Source: DATCJA01 sp963814955 (lineage in GTDB: Bacteria > Acidobacteriota > Vicinamibacteria > Vicinamibacterales > UBA2999). Taken from it: a DNA stretch of 64,000 bases. The stretch spans positions 682,001 through 746,000 of the forward strand of contig CAWFEX010000004.1 of assembly GCA_963814955.1 (NCBI GenBank). The letters run 5' to 3'. Below are positions 17,820 to 26,745 of this stretch, one piece after another; the first letter of the stretch is position 1, and the number at the start of each line of letters is the position of its first letter. A program made the position numbers and the translations under genes. The notes under the pieces are model-generated. The model was not told where the DNA came from, searched no databases, and worked only from the letters and a program-made list of their open reading frames with translations.

Positions 17820-19430
17820 CTAGAGCCAGGGCCACGGGCCGGTGATCGCGAACGTGACTCCCGTCTGGTTGTTGACGAACAGCCACTCGCCGTCAGGACT
17901 GAACACGGCACCGGCCCACTCATTCTGTTTAGAGTTGGCCGTAAAGCTTTGGCCCGACGGACGCGTCAGAGTGCCCAGCCCGCCACTCGTGAAATCCATG
18001 TTGTTCAAGGCAAACGTGAAGATCTGTCCGGTTTTGGGATAGAGCCAGACCAGCCGCTCGCCTTCATTCGGGTTGACGCCGCCGGTGCCGTCGGCGTTGT
18101 CTTCGCAGAAGATGATGCTGCCGTCCGGTGCGACGACGATGTTGTCGGGGTTCTCCAGCGCTGACCGGGCGGGAGACACGTAGCGGATTCTCAGCGTCTC
18201 CGACTTCGGATTGTATTCGTACAGTTGACCCTCGCCGGTGCCGGTGCCGTTCGGCGGATCGATGTTCGGACCTCCGTTGGTCGACACGAAGAAAATACTG
18301 GCCCCGCCGTACCAGCACCCTTCAAGACGCCGGAAATTCGCGCCTCCGCCCGCATACCCTTGCTGGAACGTCGACGGGTCTCCAGCCGCCACGTCCGGAT
18401 CCGGCGTGTCGATGGTGACCCAACGAACCGGGAACGCCCGGCTCTCGCAGCCGGTCTCCTGGAAATCGATTTGAGGCTGTCCTCGGACCGCGAGCATCTG
18501 AAGCGTGCCGCCGTGCTCGGCTTTGCCGGGGACGTTGTACAGAAACCTGTAGAACCCAGAGCCGATATCTCCTTCGGCGCTGCCACCGTCTTCTGTCAGA
18601 TACGTGATTCCGGTCGCGGGATCGGTCGCCATCGCTTCGTGGGAGAAGTTCCCCATGTCGGGAAATGGCATTGATGCGCCGCCCGGAAGAGGACCCAGCG
18701 GACCTACCTCAAAGACGTAGCCATGCCGAAGACCGCCGGCAGGCGTATTCCCCGTGTCCGTCTCTTCGCAGGTGTACCAGCTGCCCCAGGGTGTCACGCC
18801 GCCGGAGCAGTTGCGAATATGCCCACTACTGCTCGGTACCGCCGACGTGAAGACGCCGAGGGCGAGATCGAAGATCAGATTCGAAGTCCCTCCGCCTGTG
18901 AGCGGGTCGTATGCGAGCGACGGATCGCCGAACGCGGGTGGATTCGGCGGGTCCTCCGGGTCGTAGTCCACCTCGTGATTCCTCACCAGGAGCAGGTGCC
19001 CTCGACCGAGCTCCTGAATCACGGCCATCCCGTCGTGCAAGGGTGGCGTCGGCGTCGCCAGGCCATCGTCCATGATGTCGCCCGTCCAACCGTACGAGCG
19101 GTAGCTGAATCCACTCGGGAGTTTCAGGAGATTCAACCCGGTTTCAGGATCCAGCGTGGGACCGATCGCGCCCCACGGAGAGACATTCGATCCCACCGCG
19201 GCACACTGGGCCGCCTCTACGCGAGCTACTGAGAGCCCGCCAAGAGTTTTGGACAGCACGGCGCCACCGATCAGTCCGGCCCCGCCCCTGAGGAACGCTC
19301 TGCGGTTGACGACGCTCGACAGGGGGTTGGACCACCCCGACGGCGACCACGGCGCCTGAGCGCGCCGGTGAGCACGGTCTAACGCTTCGTCCAGATCCTT
19401 TCGCTGGTTGCGCGATAAGTTTTCAAACAC
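17820..19430 (-). CDS. PhoX/DUF839 family protein with Tat signal
   Basis: A 536-residue exported protein. NRRAFLRGGAGLIGG (about 42-56) is a twin-arginine signal. The mature part follows the PhoX/DUF839 beta-propeller layout: LLVRNHEVDYDPED, CSGGVTPWGSWYTCEET (a conserved cysteine and Glu-Glu block used in metal binding by PhoX), GNFSHEAMATDPATGITYLTEDG, and ENPDNIVVAPDGSIIFCEDN near the C-terminus. PhoX enzymes are Tat-exported, calcium/iron-dependent alkaline phosphatases that release phosphate from esters. The short C-terminus, ending ITGPWPWL, is typical. A second divergent member is at 24987-26708. Phosphatase activity is likely but not certain for the DUF839 branch. Confidence 0.85.
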   Translation of the reverse strand: MFENLSRNQRKDLDEALDRAHRRAQAPWSPSGWSNPLSSVVNRRAFLRGGAGLIGGAVLSKTLGGLSVARVEAAQCAAVGSNVSPWGAIGPTLDPETGLNLLKLPSGFSYRSYGWTGDIMDDGLATPTPPLHDGMAVIQELGRGHLLLVRNHEVDYDPEDPPNPPAFGDPSLAYDPLTGGGTSNLIFDLALGVFTSAVPSSSGHIRNCSGGVTPWGSWYTCEETDTGNTPAGGLRHGYVFEVGPLGPLPGGASMPFPDMGNFSHEAMATDPATGITYLTEDGGSAEGDIGSGFYRFLYNVPGKAEHGGTLQMLAVRGQPQIDFQETGCESRAFPVRWVTIDTPDPDVAAGDPSTFQQGYAGGGANFRRLEGCWYGGASIFFVSTNGGPNIDPPNGTGTGEGQLYEYNPKSETLRIRYVSPARSALENPDNIVVAPDGSIIFCEDNADGTGGVNPNEGERLVWLYPKTGQIFTFALNNMDFTSGGLGTLTRPSGQSFTANSKQNEWAGAVFSPDGEWLFVNNQTGVTFAITGPWPWL

Positions 19431-19849
19431 GTGACAACCTCGTTTCGCTTAGACGATACGTTCATCCTGCAGGGTGCATTCGGACAATCGAAGCCGCTGT
19501 TGGCGCTTTCGAATCGCCCGATGGCTGCCGTGTCAAAGCACCCCGATTGGTGTGCCGAGGAGCGGCGCCGGATGGGACGGTACCGAGGCGTTGTTGCAAG
19601 GCAACAACGGTCAAGTCACATCGAGGAAAACTTTCAAAGACCTGCGTACAAACGTGTGCTGTTCAGACTCCAACACGCCGAACGAGGGCATTTAACAGAA
19701 GCGTTTCAGCATCGAGATCGCCTCGTCACATGCGAGGCGTAACCTCGCAACATGCGCGTGGGTATACCACGGCGTGATACCGCACCACAGGCGCAGCGAT
19801 GGCGCAGGCCATTCGACGCCGCTCAGGCCATCCCGAGCGGAGTCGAGGG
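19431..19849. other. Intergenic region without a convincing gene
   Basis: About 420 bases between two divergent genes. No open frame has a plausible composition or start signal. Bases 19826-19849 carry a sequence reading HPERSRG in frame with the next gene (CCATCCCGAGCGGAGTCGAG), a widespread short bacterial repeat, which explains why the frame appears to extend upstream of the true start. Promoters for both neighbours are expected here, but I cannot place them. Confidence 0.5.
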
Positions 19850-20581
19850 ATGAAAGTGAGCGTCATTGTCTGCGCCCATAACGAAGCTCACTACCTTTCG
19901 ACCTGCCTGTATTCCTTGCTGTCCCAATCCCGAATCCCCGACGAAATCCTGGTCGTCAACAATGCGAGCACCGATGCGACCCGCGCGGTGGCGGAGGAGG
20001 TTCCGCACGTACGCGTCGTCGACGAGCCGCGCAAAGGGCTGGTCATCGCGCGCGAGACAGGCCGGCGCGAAAGTGCGGGCGACCTTCTCGTGTACCTCGA
20101 CGCCGATTGCCGGGCGCCTCTGACGTGGCTCGCGCGCATAGAACAGCACTTTCTGCGAGACGAGTCTCTGCTGGCGCTCTCGGGCCCGTATCGGTACTAC
20201 GACTGGAACTGGTGGGGAAGAACTCTGATCCGCCTCTATGACTTCACGGTCGCGCCTGCCACGCAACTGCTGGTCAAGTACGTGCTGCGTATAGGGACCG
20301 TTTTCTACGGCGGTAATTTCGCCGTCCGCCGCGACGCACTGGAGGCGATAGGCGGGTTCGATACGTCCATCGAGTTTCACGGTGAGGACACCAATCTCGG
20401 ACGCCGGCTGAACGCGGCCGGCAGGGTGGCGCTCTATTACGACTGCTACCTGTATACGTCGGCCCGCCGGTTCGTGGCGATGGGCAACGGCGCGGTCTTC
20501 AGGCTGTATGTGCGGAACTTCACGTCAGAGCTGCTCCATCATCGCCCCAAGGACTCGACGCATCTCGACGTGAGGATCTGA
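19850..20581 (+). CDS. Glycosyltransferase family 2
   Basis: A 243-residue GT-A glycosyltransferase with VSVIVCAHNEAHYLSTCL at the N-terminus (nucleotide-sugar loop), VVNNASTDAT, and the metal-binding DxD-type motif in LLVYLDADCRAP (about 83-88). GNFAVRRDALEAIGGFD and FHGEDTNLGRRL are the acceptor-site and ED motifs. It is probably cytoplasmic or peripheral, transferring a sugar to a lipid or cell-surface glycan. The ATG at 19850 is chosen because upstream in-frame codons belong to a short repeat. It is followed after seven bases by a PHP-domain gene, so the pair is probably one operon. Confidence 0.88.
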   Translation: MKVSVIVCAHNEAHYLSTCLYSLLSQSRIPDEILVVNNASTDATRAVAEEVPHVRVVDEPRKGLVIARETGRRESAGDLLVYLDADCRAPLTWLARIEQHFLRDESLLALSGPYRYYDWNWWGRTLIRLYDFTVAPATQLLVKYVLRIGTVFYGGNFAVRRDALEAIGGFDTSIEFHGEDTNLGRRLNAAGRVALYYDCYLYTSARRFVAMGNGAVFRLYVRNFTSELLHHRPKDSTHLDVRI

Positions 20582-20588
20582 GGATCTG

Positions 20589-21335
20589 ATGCCGGGCTAC
20601 GAACCTTTTCTGCTCTGTGATTTTCACGTGCACACGCGGTGGAGCGACGGTCGACTCACAATCGCGGAGGTGGTCGACCTCTATGGATCCACGGGCAAGT
20701 TCGATGTGATCGCGATTACCGATCACATTCTGATGAAGAAAGATATCCTGGCACGGGCGGGTCGACTCGCCACGTTCGGTCGTCGCGCGTACGGCGTGCG
20801 CGAGGACAATTTCGACGCATATCTTGCGGACATCCGGAAGGAAGCCGATCGCGCCCGCGATCAATATGGCATGCTCGTCATCGCCGGAGCCGAGATCACC
20901 CAGAACCGGATCCGCGGCCGCAAGAACTCGCACATCATCGCGCTCGACATCAAGAAATACATCAGCGCGGATCAGACGGCGGATGCGATCCTGCGTGAAA
21001 TCCACCGGCAGGGCGCGCTCAGTATCGCCTGCCATCCCCATCACCGCACGACACGCCGCGTCGAGATCAGCACCTGCTATCTCTGGGATCACCGGCGCGA
21101 GCTCTCCGGCCTCGTGGATGTCTGGGAGGCTGCCAACCGCGACGATCTCTTCTCGGTCACGAGCCTCAAGCACTATCCCTATGTTGCGAACAGCGACTTC
21201 CACAAGGCCAAGCACCTGTACTCCTGGAAGACGCTGCTGCGCTGCGAGAAGGACTGGCCGGCGATCAAGGACGCGTTGCGCCGCAATGTCGATGTGGCCC
21301 TGACGCTCTATCGCAATGGATCGTGGGCGGCGTGA
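20589..21335 (+). CDS. PHP-domain metal-dependent phosphoesterase
   Basis: A 248-residue PHP-family protein. Metal ligands are visible in order: DFHVHTRWSDG (H13, H15, D20), ITDH (D45, H46), a glutamate in VIAGAEIT, CHPHHR, and NSDFHK near 205. These match the trinuclear site of PHP phosphoesterases that hydrolyse nucleotide or sugar phosphates. It is a stand-alone PHP protein, unlike the PHP domain fused to DnaE2 at the end of this window. Seven bases separate it from the glycosyltransferase gene, which suggests a linked role, but the substrate is unknown. Confidence 0.88.
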   Translation: MPGYEPFLLCDFHVHTRWSDGRLTIAEVVDLYGSTGKFDVIAITDHILMKKDILARAGRLATFGRRAYGVREDNFDAYLADIRKEADRARDQYGMLVIAGAEITQNRIRGRKNSHIIALDIKKYISADQTADAILREIHRQGALSIACHPHHRTTRRVEISTCYLWDHRRELSGLVDVWEAANRDDLFSVTSLKHYPYVANSDFHKAKHLYSWKTLLRCEKDWPAIKDALRRNVDVALTLYRNGSWAA

Positions 21336-21366
21336 GAACTAACGCCTGGAGTCACCCCGCTGGCCG

Positions 21367-21663
21367 TTACAGTGGCGCGTCTTTGAAATGGCGCTCGAGC
21401 TTGTCGGCGATTTCGTCATGCAGGTCTGACGCCGACATGTTGCGGAAGACGCCAAGCGACATGCGACACGGCTCGTGGTGACACCCCGTAATGTCGATGA
21501 CGACTTCGGTATAGTCGCCGTCTCCACCTCCACTGGTCACGCCTATGACGTGCAGGCGTGGAGAAAGCTGGCGTGCGGCCTCGGTCGCGATCCGCGTGAC
21601 GTCTGTGATCTCGAGAGACTCCACCTCTTTGACGCTCGCAATTCGCGTGCCCGGTCTCGGCAC
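21367..21663 (-). CDS. Small conserved-looking protein of unknown function
   Basis: A 98-residue protein (GTG start) with an alpha-beta pattern: an amphipathic helix VTRIATEAARQLSP, a strand-rich GVTSGGGDGDYTEVVIDITGCHHEPCRMSLGVF and a charged C-terminal helix. A CHHEPC cluster could bind a metal. I do not recognise a family. It is convergent with the PHP gene and about 60 bases from the following minus-strand gene. Codon use fits its neighbours, and the track has no competing frame of better quality. Confidence 0.55.
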   Translation of the reverse strand: MPRPGTRIASVKEVESLEITDVTRIATEAARQLSPRLHVIGVTSGGGDGDYTEVVIDITGCHHEPCRMSLGVFRNMSASDLHDEIADKLERHFKDAPL

Positions 21664-21721
21664 TATTGACGATTACACACCTGACTCGGCGGTGAGCTGA
21701 ACCGCATGATCGGCGCGTTCG

Positions 21722-22813
21722 CTATCGCATGATTCCCGCAAAGAAGAGCACGAGTTCGAGGATCAAAATCGCGACAATCATGAGCTCGAGCAGCTCGCCG
21801 CGCGCCATGGCGGTCTGCTCGACCGTGAACCGATAGATGTCGTCGAGCGTTTTCAGCTTCTCCCTGACGTTCGACTTCCACTGTTCGAGACCGAGGCGCG
21901 ACGCCACCAGGTTAAACAGCCGGGCGGCATACACGTCGCCGGCGAACTTCAGTGCGTTCTCCGTCTTGTCGGTAAGCTCGTTGACGTCGATGAACAGGGA
22001 GTGCACCTGATGCGCCGCGCGCGTGAATCGACGGCCGAACCAGCTTTGCAGCGATGCCGGCTCCTGCAGCTGCTGATAGATCTGAGCCAGCTCGGCGTCG
22101 AGCAGCGCATCGTAGTACCGGAACTCGAGAAGCTGTGAATTGGCGAACTCGATGATTTCCAGCGCGTTTGCCGCGCCGACGTCGGTGTCCAACACAAACG
22201 CCGCGTTCCACGTCGGAACGACCAGATCGGTCGCCAGATACGAGAGCCGCTGGCGCAGCACTTCCTCACGCTCCTGTGCGCTGAGAGGCTCGCGCTCGCC
22301 GCGCAGCAGTTGCGCGATCGAGAGACCGTGCGCGGCCAGCAAAGCGTCCGCGGTGTTGACGTCAGTCAGGCGGGTAATGGCGAATACGAGGTAGTCCTCG
22401 GAGAGCAGATCAACTCGTGGTCGTACCATTGCCTGCCGCAGGCGGTCGGTGAGTCGGCGGCAAAGACCTTCAGCCTCACGCACGAGCTCCGGGTTGTCAT
22501 CCCAACGTTGTCCTTCGACGAGGAGCGTCTCCCACGTGGACGGAATCGCTCGCGTCAGAGCCACCGATACGACACCGTAATCGAAGACCTTGAAACGCAC
22601 CTGCCAGTCGCCGACGCGCGGTAATTCAAGTGATTGTCCGTCGATGGTGACCGGGGGACGCGCGTACTGAATGTAGGCGGGTGCGGGCGGCCTCGGTCCA
22701 ACACGCGAGGCGGTCGTCGGACCAATCAGGGCGTTGACGGTGGAGAGGTCGATCGCTTCAGCAACGTCGTACAGGAACAGGGCGGTCAGCCAGCCCGACG
22801 CAATCGTCGACAT
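21722..22813 (-). CDS. C-terminally anchored protein, weakly DUF155/RMD1-like
   Basis: A 363-residue protein with an alpha-beta N-terminal half (from LTALFLYDVAEAIDL), a long helical middle (NALEIIEFANSQLLEFRYYDALLDAE..., about 215-330) and one hydrophobic segment at the end (LLELMIVAILILELVLFFAGI). This order - N-terminal sensor-like fold, coiled-coil-rich helix and terminal membrane anchor with a conserved glutamate in ILELVLFF - is that of DUF155/RMD1 proteins, but sequence similarity is too weak to be sure. It is probably an inner-membrane protein with its bulk in the cytoplasm. It is a single gene, 28 bases downstream of arsC on the same strand. Confidence 0.6.
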   Translation of the reverse strand: MSTIASGWLTALFLYDVAEAIDLSTVNALIGPTTASRVGPRPPAPAYIQYARPPVTIDGQSLELPRVGDWQVRFKVFDYGVVSVALTRAIPSTWETLLVEGQRWDDNPELVREAEGLCRRLTDRLRQAMVRPRVDLLSEDYLVFAITRLTDVNTADALLAAHGLSIAQLLRGEREPLSAQEREEVLRQRLSYLATDLVVPTWNAAFVLDTDVGAANALEIIEFANSQLLEFRYYDALLDAELAQIYQQLQEPASLQSWFGRRFTRAAHQVHSLFIDVNELTDKTENALKFAGDVYAARLFNLVASRLGLEQWKSNVREKLKTLDDIYRFTVEQTAMARGELLELMIVAILILELVLFFAGIMR

Positions 22814-22841
22814 CGGGCCATGCTATACGAGCGAGGGCCAT

Positions 22842-23384
22842 CTACGGATCGATGATCGATCGATCACGATCATCGATCGATCGATCATCGGCCGCATTGT
22901 CCTGTCCAATGGCATCGAGCCGCTCCTGCAGCGCCAGACGAGTCAGCTTGTCCATTGGCAGGCTCGCAAACAGCTCAATCCGGCGTCGCAGCACGAAGAA
23001 CGCGTCACGAAACGCACGGCGCCTCTCGGCGTCGGACGCCGTGACCGCCGCCGGGTCAGGGACGCCCCAATGCGCGGTCATCGGCTGGCCCGGCCAAAAG
23101 GGACACGTCTCCGCCGCGGCCTGGTCACATACGGTGAAGACGAAATGCAGTGGCGGCGCATCCGCTTCAGCGAACTCGTTCCAGCTCTTGCTTCGCAGCC
23201 CTTCGGTCGGGATGTGATGCTGCTGCAGGATCTCGAGCGCGAGGGGATCGACGGCGCCCTTCGGATGACTTCCCGCGCTGAACGCCCGAAACTTACCCCC
23301 GGCGACGCCGGCATGATTGGCGAGCGCCTCCGCCATGATCGACCGCGCCGAGTTGCCGGTGCAGAGGAACAGGACGTTCAACAC
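22842..23384 (-). CDS. arsC: Arsenate reductase, LMW-PTP/thioredoxin type
   Basis: A 180-residue protein with the low-molecular-weight phosphatase fold. VLFLCTGNSARS holds the CX5R loop (C8, R14), and the aspartate in the DPA motif (about 113, GVPDPAAV) is the general acid. A second redox cysteine in VFTVCDQAAAETC (about 84 and 91) fits the thioredoxin-coupled arsenate reductase branch, which reduces As(V) to As(III). No ars operon partners (arsB, arsR) are adjacent. The last fifteen residues (DDRSIDDRDRSIIDP) are encoded by a GATC-rich palindromic repeat, so the natural C-terminus was probably extended. Confidence 0.85.
   Translation of the reverse strand: MLNVLFLCTGNSARSIMAEALANHAGVAGGKFRAFSAGSHPKGAVDPLALEILQQHHIPTEGLRSKSWNEFAEADAPPLHFVFTVCDQAAAETCPFWPGQPMTAHWGVPDPAAVTASDAERRRAFRDAFFVLRRRIELFASLPMDKLTRLALQERLDAIGQDNAADDRSIDDRDRSIIDP
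22850..22895. repeat. GATC-rich palindromic repeat in the arsC tail
   Basis: Nested palindromes of ATCGATCGAT type (GATCGATGATCGATCGATCA then CATCGATCGATCGATCATCG) make up nearly all of this stretch, which contains many Dam-type GATC sites. It encodes the arsenate reductase C-terminus in frame. Confidence 0.75.
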
Positions 23385-23386
23385 GT

Positions 23387-24313
23387 CTATCTCGATTCCG
23401 CATCGCGCGGGAAGAGGTCCGGGTTGTCCGTAAAGAGCGCGTCCACTCCGAGACTGCCGAGGTAGTGCCGCATTTCGGCACGGACGTCGCCAAACCGCGT
23501 CGCACGACCGAGGGTGGAAAACGTGTACGGCGTCACCGTCAGACCCGCATCGTGCGCCATGCGGACCATTCCCGGTTGTTCCTCGAGGAGAGACTTCGCA
23601 GGCCCGATGCCCGTTGCGAACGCAGCAACTTCGGTCAGGCCGTCTCGAGTCAGCCAGCGCGGACCGTCGAGAGCCTCAATGAGAAACGTCCGCGGGACAT
23701 CCGGCATTTCTGCCGCCATCACTCGGAGCGGGCGATCATCGAAGGATTGCACGATGACGCTGCCGGCCGGACGGGCGGTCAGTTTCAGACGATCCATCGA
23801 TATCGCAAACAGCCGTGTCATATCGATGCCGCGCGACTGATACAGCGAGGGGGTCTTGAGTTCGGGATAGAGTCCCGCGGCCGTGCCGACTGCGTTCACT
23901 GCTTCCTCCCAGGTGGGCACACGTTCGCCGGCGAATTTCGGATCGAACCAGCTGCCCGCATCGAGCTGTTTGATTTCAGCCAGCGTGAAGTCGACGGCAA
24001 GCCACCGCCGTCGGCCTGTCGCCGGATCGACCGTCGCTCGCTCGGGGAACATCTCCTCGACGTTCGTCGTGCGCTCGAGCGAATCGTCGTGAAGACACAC
24101 CAGCACGCCGTCGCGTGTCACCGCAAGATCCTGTTCCACGAAATCCGCGCCCTGGACGATCGCGAGCCGATACGCTGCCAGCGTGTGCTCGGGAGCGTAG
24201 GCCGACGCGCCACGGTGGGCGATTGACATCTTCGGCCGCACCTGCGACTGCGCGTGAACGAGTCCCATCAGAATCAACGCCAGCGTAAATCCGGATAGCA
24301 GCGCCTTACACAT
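23387..24313 (-). CDS. Secreted glycerophosphodiester phosphodiesterase (GDPD)
   Basis: A 308-residue TIM-barrel enzyme. A signal peptide (about 1-21, ending VHAQ) sends it to the periplasm. Catalytic motifs: HRGASAYAPEHT (about 33-44, with catalytic His and conserved Glu), EQDLAVTRDGVLVCLHDDSLERTTN (second His and metal site), and LYPELKTP. FTDNPDLF at the end is the terminal family motif. The enzyme releases glycerol-3-phosphate from glycerophosphodiesters, a phosphate-scavenging activity. It starts at 24313 and is two bases from arsC on the same strand, so both are probably transcribed together. It fits the phosphate theme of the window. Confidence 0.9.
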   Translation of the reverse strand: MCKALLSGFTLALILMGLVHAQSQVRPKMSIAHRGASAYAPEHTLAAYRLAIVQGADFVEQDLAVTRDGVLVCLHDDSLERTTNVEEMFPERATVDPATGRRRWLAVDFTLAEIKQLDAGSWFDPKFAGERVPTWEEAVNAVGTAAGLYPELKTPSLYQSRGIDMTRLFAISMDRLKLTARPAGSVIVQSFDDRPLRVMAAEMPDVPRTFLIEALDGPRWLTRDGLTEVAAFATGIGPAKSLLEEQPGMVRMAHDAGLTVTPYTFSTLGRATRFGDVRAEMRHYLGSLGVDALFTDNPDLFPRDAESR

Positions 24314-24452
24314 GTCACGAGGATATCAGCCGGTTGCAATGCTCTTGTAACGCGCCACGGGGCCTGCGGGCAGGAAGCGCCGAGGTTCACTCGATACGCG
24401 GATTTCTCATGCTGGTGGCGGAGACGTCGCACCTGACCGCTAACGTCGGTGC

Positions 24453-25004
24453 ATGGACGTTCCCATTCGCAGCCTCCAAGCGCTATGTGCGTCCGCACTC
24501 GCGATCGCAACGTGCGCCGACCTGGCCGGCGCAGACGTGGTCTCACGCCGGGTTCGTCCGGTCGGTGAACGGATGATCTCTCTGGTCGCTCGAGGCGAAG
24601 CAGGATCGCGAACATTCGCGGCTCTGGTAGATGCACTCGAGCGCTCGGACGTCATCGTTCACGTCGACGAGCACCTGTTGCTCGACGGCGGGCGCGCGGG
24701 CGAAACGTTGTTCGTGACCGCGGCCGGCGGGCACCGTTATCTCCGGATTTATCTCGATCCTCGAATTCATGACGACGCCGCCATCGCCATACTGGGTCAT
24801 GAATTGCAGCACGCATGGGAAATCGCGCACGCCCGATGGGTCGTCAATCAGTCGACCCTCGTTGAATTGTACGAACAGATTGGCTACCGAAGCGACAGTG
24901 GGCCTGGTTGGTACGGCGTCGACACCCGAACGGCGCAGCAGGCCGCGCGTGAGGTGCGCCGGGAGTTGCAGGCATTCCGCGGCCGGCTAGGCGCGACGGA
25001 TTGA
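24453..25004 (+). CDS. Secreted protein with HExxH metalloprotease motif
   Basis: A 183-residue protein with a signal peptide (about 1-27, ending LAGA). GHELQHAWEIAH (about 112-123) contains HELQH, the zinc-binding HExxH of metallopeptidases. The short size and the glycine-rich region before the motif (LLDGGRAGETLFVTAAGGHRY) suggest a minimal metallopeptidase domain, but a third ligand cannot be assigned with confidence. The final 18 bases overlap the convergent PhoX-like gene (stop 24987), a tight tail-to-tail arrangement. The family is not recognised beyond the zinc motif. Confidence 0.65.
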   Translation: MDVPIRSLQALCASALAIATCADLAGADVVSRRVRPVGERMISLVARGEAGSRTFAALVDALERSDVIVHVDEHLLLDGGRAGETLFVTAAGGHRYLRIYLDPRIHDDAAIAILGHELQHAWEIAHARWVVNQSTLVELYEQIGYRSDSGPGWYGVDTRTAQQAAREVRRELQAFRGRLGATD

Positions 25005-26708
25005 GACGACGCCGGGACGGGGTGGATCGCCGATGCGTCCACTCGGCCAATTGCTGCCGCGTGGCTCAATCATACCGACCGTTCTCATGCCATAGGCTTC
25101 CCCCGGGTGCTGAACGGCCAGGAACATCGTGGCCCGGTCCGGCGTCCACGAAGGTCCAGTCAACTCAGCTTCGCAGGGTCCCGACGCAAACTGCATCGCG
25201 AAACCTGCGTCCGGCCCGGAGGTCGGTATGAAGAACATGCCGTTGTTTTGAAACACGGCATATCGGCGGTCCGAATTGAGCGCGGCTGGGGCGACGTCGA
25301 CGACCACCCACAAGTTGCCTGATGGATCGAAGGACAAATTGTCTGGCGCGGCAAATGTGTGGCCGCCCTGGTCCGATTCGGATGGGCCGCCAGCCCTCCA
25401 TCGGACCCACGTGAAATCCGTACCCGTTCCGTCTTCGCTGTCCTCGATGCGCCAGATCTCGCCGTAAAAGTTCGGGAAGAGATGATCGGGCGCGTTCGCT
25501 CTCGTCGTGAACGCGATGTAGACGGTCTTGTCGAAGGGGTGCACTTCGACATCCTCGGGTCGCCCCGTCGGCGTCGCGCCGATCAGATTCGACGCTCTGA
25601 ACGCGTCCGTCACCATGGCACCGAGATCGGCGTACACCTGACCAAGCGTTGCAGCGCCCGGCGGTATGTCTGGTGTAGAAGCGCCGCGGTTCGGCCGGAG
25701 CGGCGTCGCGCCCGCGATCTCCCGCCACTCTCCCGTACCGTCTGCATGGAATACGGCTGCATACAAACGTCCGCGTGACAGGATCGCGCCGCGGTTCGCG
25801 TCGCTTGCCGGTACGTACGCCATGTCTGATACGAACCGGTAGACGTGGCCGTTCGTGCGGTCGTCCCCCATGTACGCGATGACTGGCCGGCCTGCGTCGG
25901 CGCGAATCGCGACGTTCTCGTGGCGGAACCGGCCCAGCATCGTGTGTTTCACCGGTGTCCACGACGCGTCGAGTGGATCGATTTCCACGACCCAGCCGAA
26001 ATGCGCTCCGTCTTTCGCGAAGCGGCCTCCGACGCTCCCATGGCCAGAGGTGTCGACGGCTTCAGGAACGTAATACTGAAAGTTCTCCTCACACGTGAGA
26101 ACCGTGTTCCAAGGCGTGTGGCAGCCCGAACAGTTCGAGAACGTGCCCGTGATATCTCGGACGTTCTGCAGCGCCGGCCCCGACGCGATCATGGGCGACA
26201 TCGCATCGTATCGTCGTGTCAGCGGTGAGGCGGCAATTTCCCAGCGCCCGTCGGCGCGGCGACTCACCTGAAGCACCGATGCGCCAACGTCGTGCATCAT
26301 GTCCTCGACACGTGCGCTGCGGCCCATCACGAGCGGGAACGTCTGCAGATACACGCCTATCTCGCCCGGATTGGGCAGGCTCACCGTTTCATGATTGACG
26401 AACAGCACCCCTTCGCTGCCGTCACTCGTCGTCGGAATGAACGCGGTGTAATCGGCGTTGTACCCGAAACGTGCGTTGGTGCCTGGCAGGCGATCGCTCC
26501 AGACCGCAACAACGTCATAGGTGAACTCCGCGGGGAGCACCAGCGTGTCCCGCGAGGTTGGTTCAATTGGCGTGAACGGAGCGTGACTCGCCGTGCGTCG
26601 CGGATGAGCACAGGCCAGCGGGCCAAGCGCCGAACCTGATAGAACGGCACGCGTGAGACCCGCGCCGAGAAACTGCAGGAAAGAGCGACGATCGCGACGC
26701 TCGGTCAT
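24987..26708 (-). CDS. PhoX/DUF839 family phosphatase-like protein with Tat signal
   Basis: A 573-residue exported protein. DRRSFLQFLGAGL (about 5-17) is a twin-arginine signal, followed by a cysteine that could accept a lipid (LGPLACAHP). The PhoX-like propeller shows VLFVNHETVSLPNPGE, CSGCHTPWNTVLTCEENFQYYV (cysteine and double-Glu block), FRHENVAIRADAGRPVIAYMGDD and ADPN-type loops near APDNLSFDPSGNLWVVVD. It differs from the one at 17820-19430 in loop content, so the pair are diverged paralogues. Most likely it is an extracytoplasmic phosphatase under phosphate control. The ATG at 26708 precedes a normal Tat n-region. Confidence 0.85.
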   Translation of the reverse strand: MTERRDRRSFLQFLGAGLTRAVLSGSALGPLACAHPRRTASHAPFTPIEPTSRDTLVLPAEFTYDVVAVWSDRLPGTNARFGYNADYTAFIPTTSDGSEGVLFVNHETVSLPNPGEIGVYLQTFPLVMGRSARVEDMMHDVGASVLQVSRRADGRWEIAASPLTRRYDAMSPMIASGPALQNVRDITGTFSNCSGCHTPWNTVLTCEENFQYYVPEAVDTSGHGSVGGRFAKDGAHFGWVVEIDPLDASWTPVKHTMLGRFRHENVAIRADAGRPVIAYMGDDRTNGHVYRFVSDMAYVPASDANRGAILSRGRLYAAVFHADGTGEWREIAGATPLRPNRGASTPDIPPGAATLGQVYADLGAMVTDAFRASNLIGATPTGRPEDVEVHPFDKTVYIAFTTRANAPDHLFPNFYGEIWRIEDSEDGTGTDFTWVRWRAGGPSESDQGGHTFAAPDNLSFDPSGNLWVVVDVAPAALNSDRRYAVFQNNGMFFIPTSGPDAGFAMQFASGPCEAELTGPSWTPDRATMFLAVQHPGEAYGMRTVGMIEPRGSNWPSGRIGDPPRPGVVSIRRA

Positions 26709-26745
26709 GCCCCGAGCATTCTATGAAATCCCGAGGAGTTTGCTG

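Noticed and set aside
19826..19849. Upstream start for the glycosyltransferase family 2 gene
   Set aside because: The extra codons are a widespread short repeat (HPERSRG), and a start at 19850 gives the normal family N-terminus.
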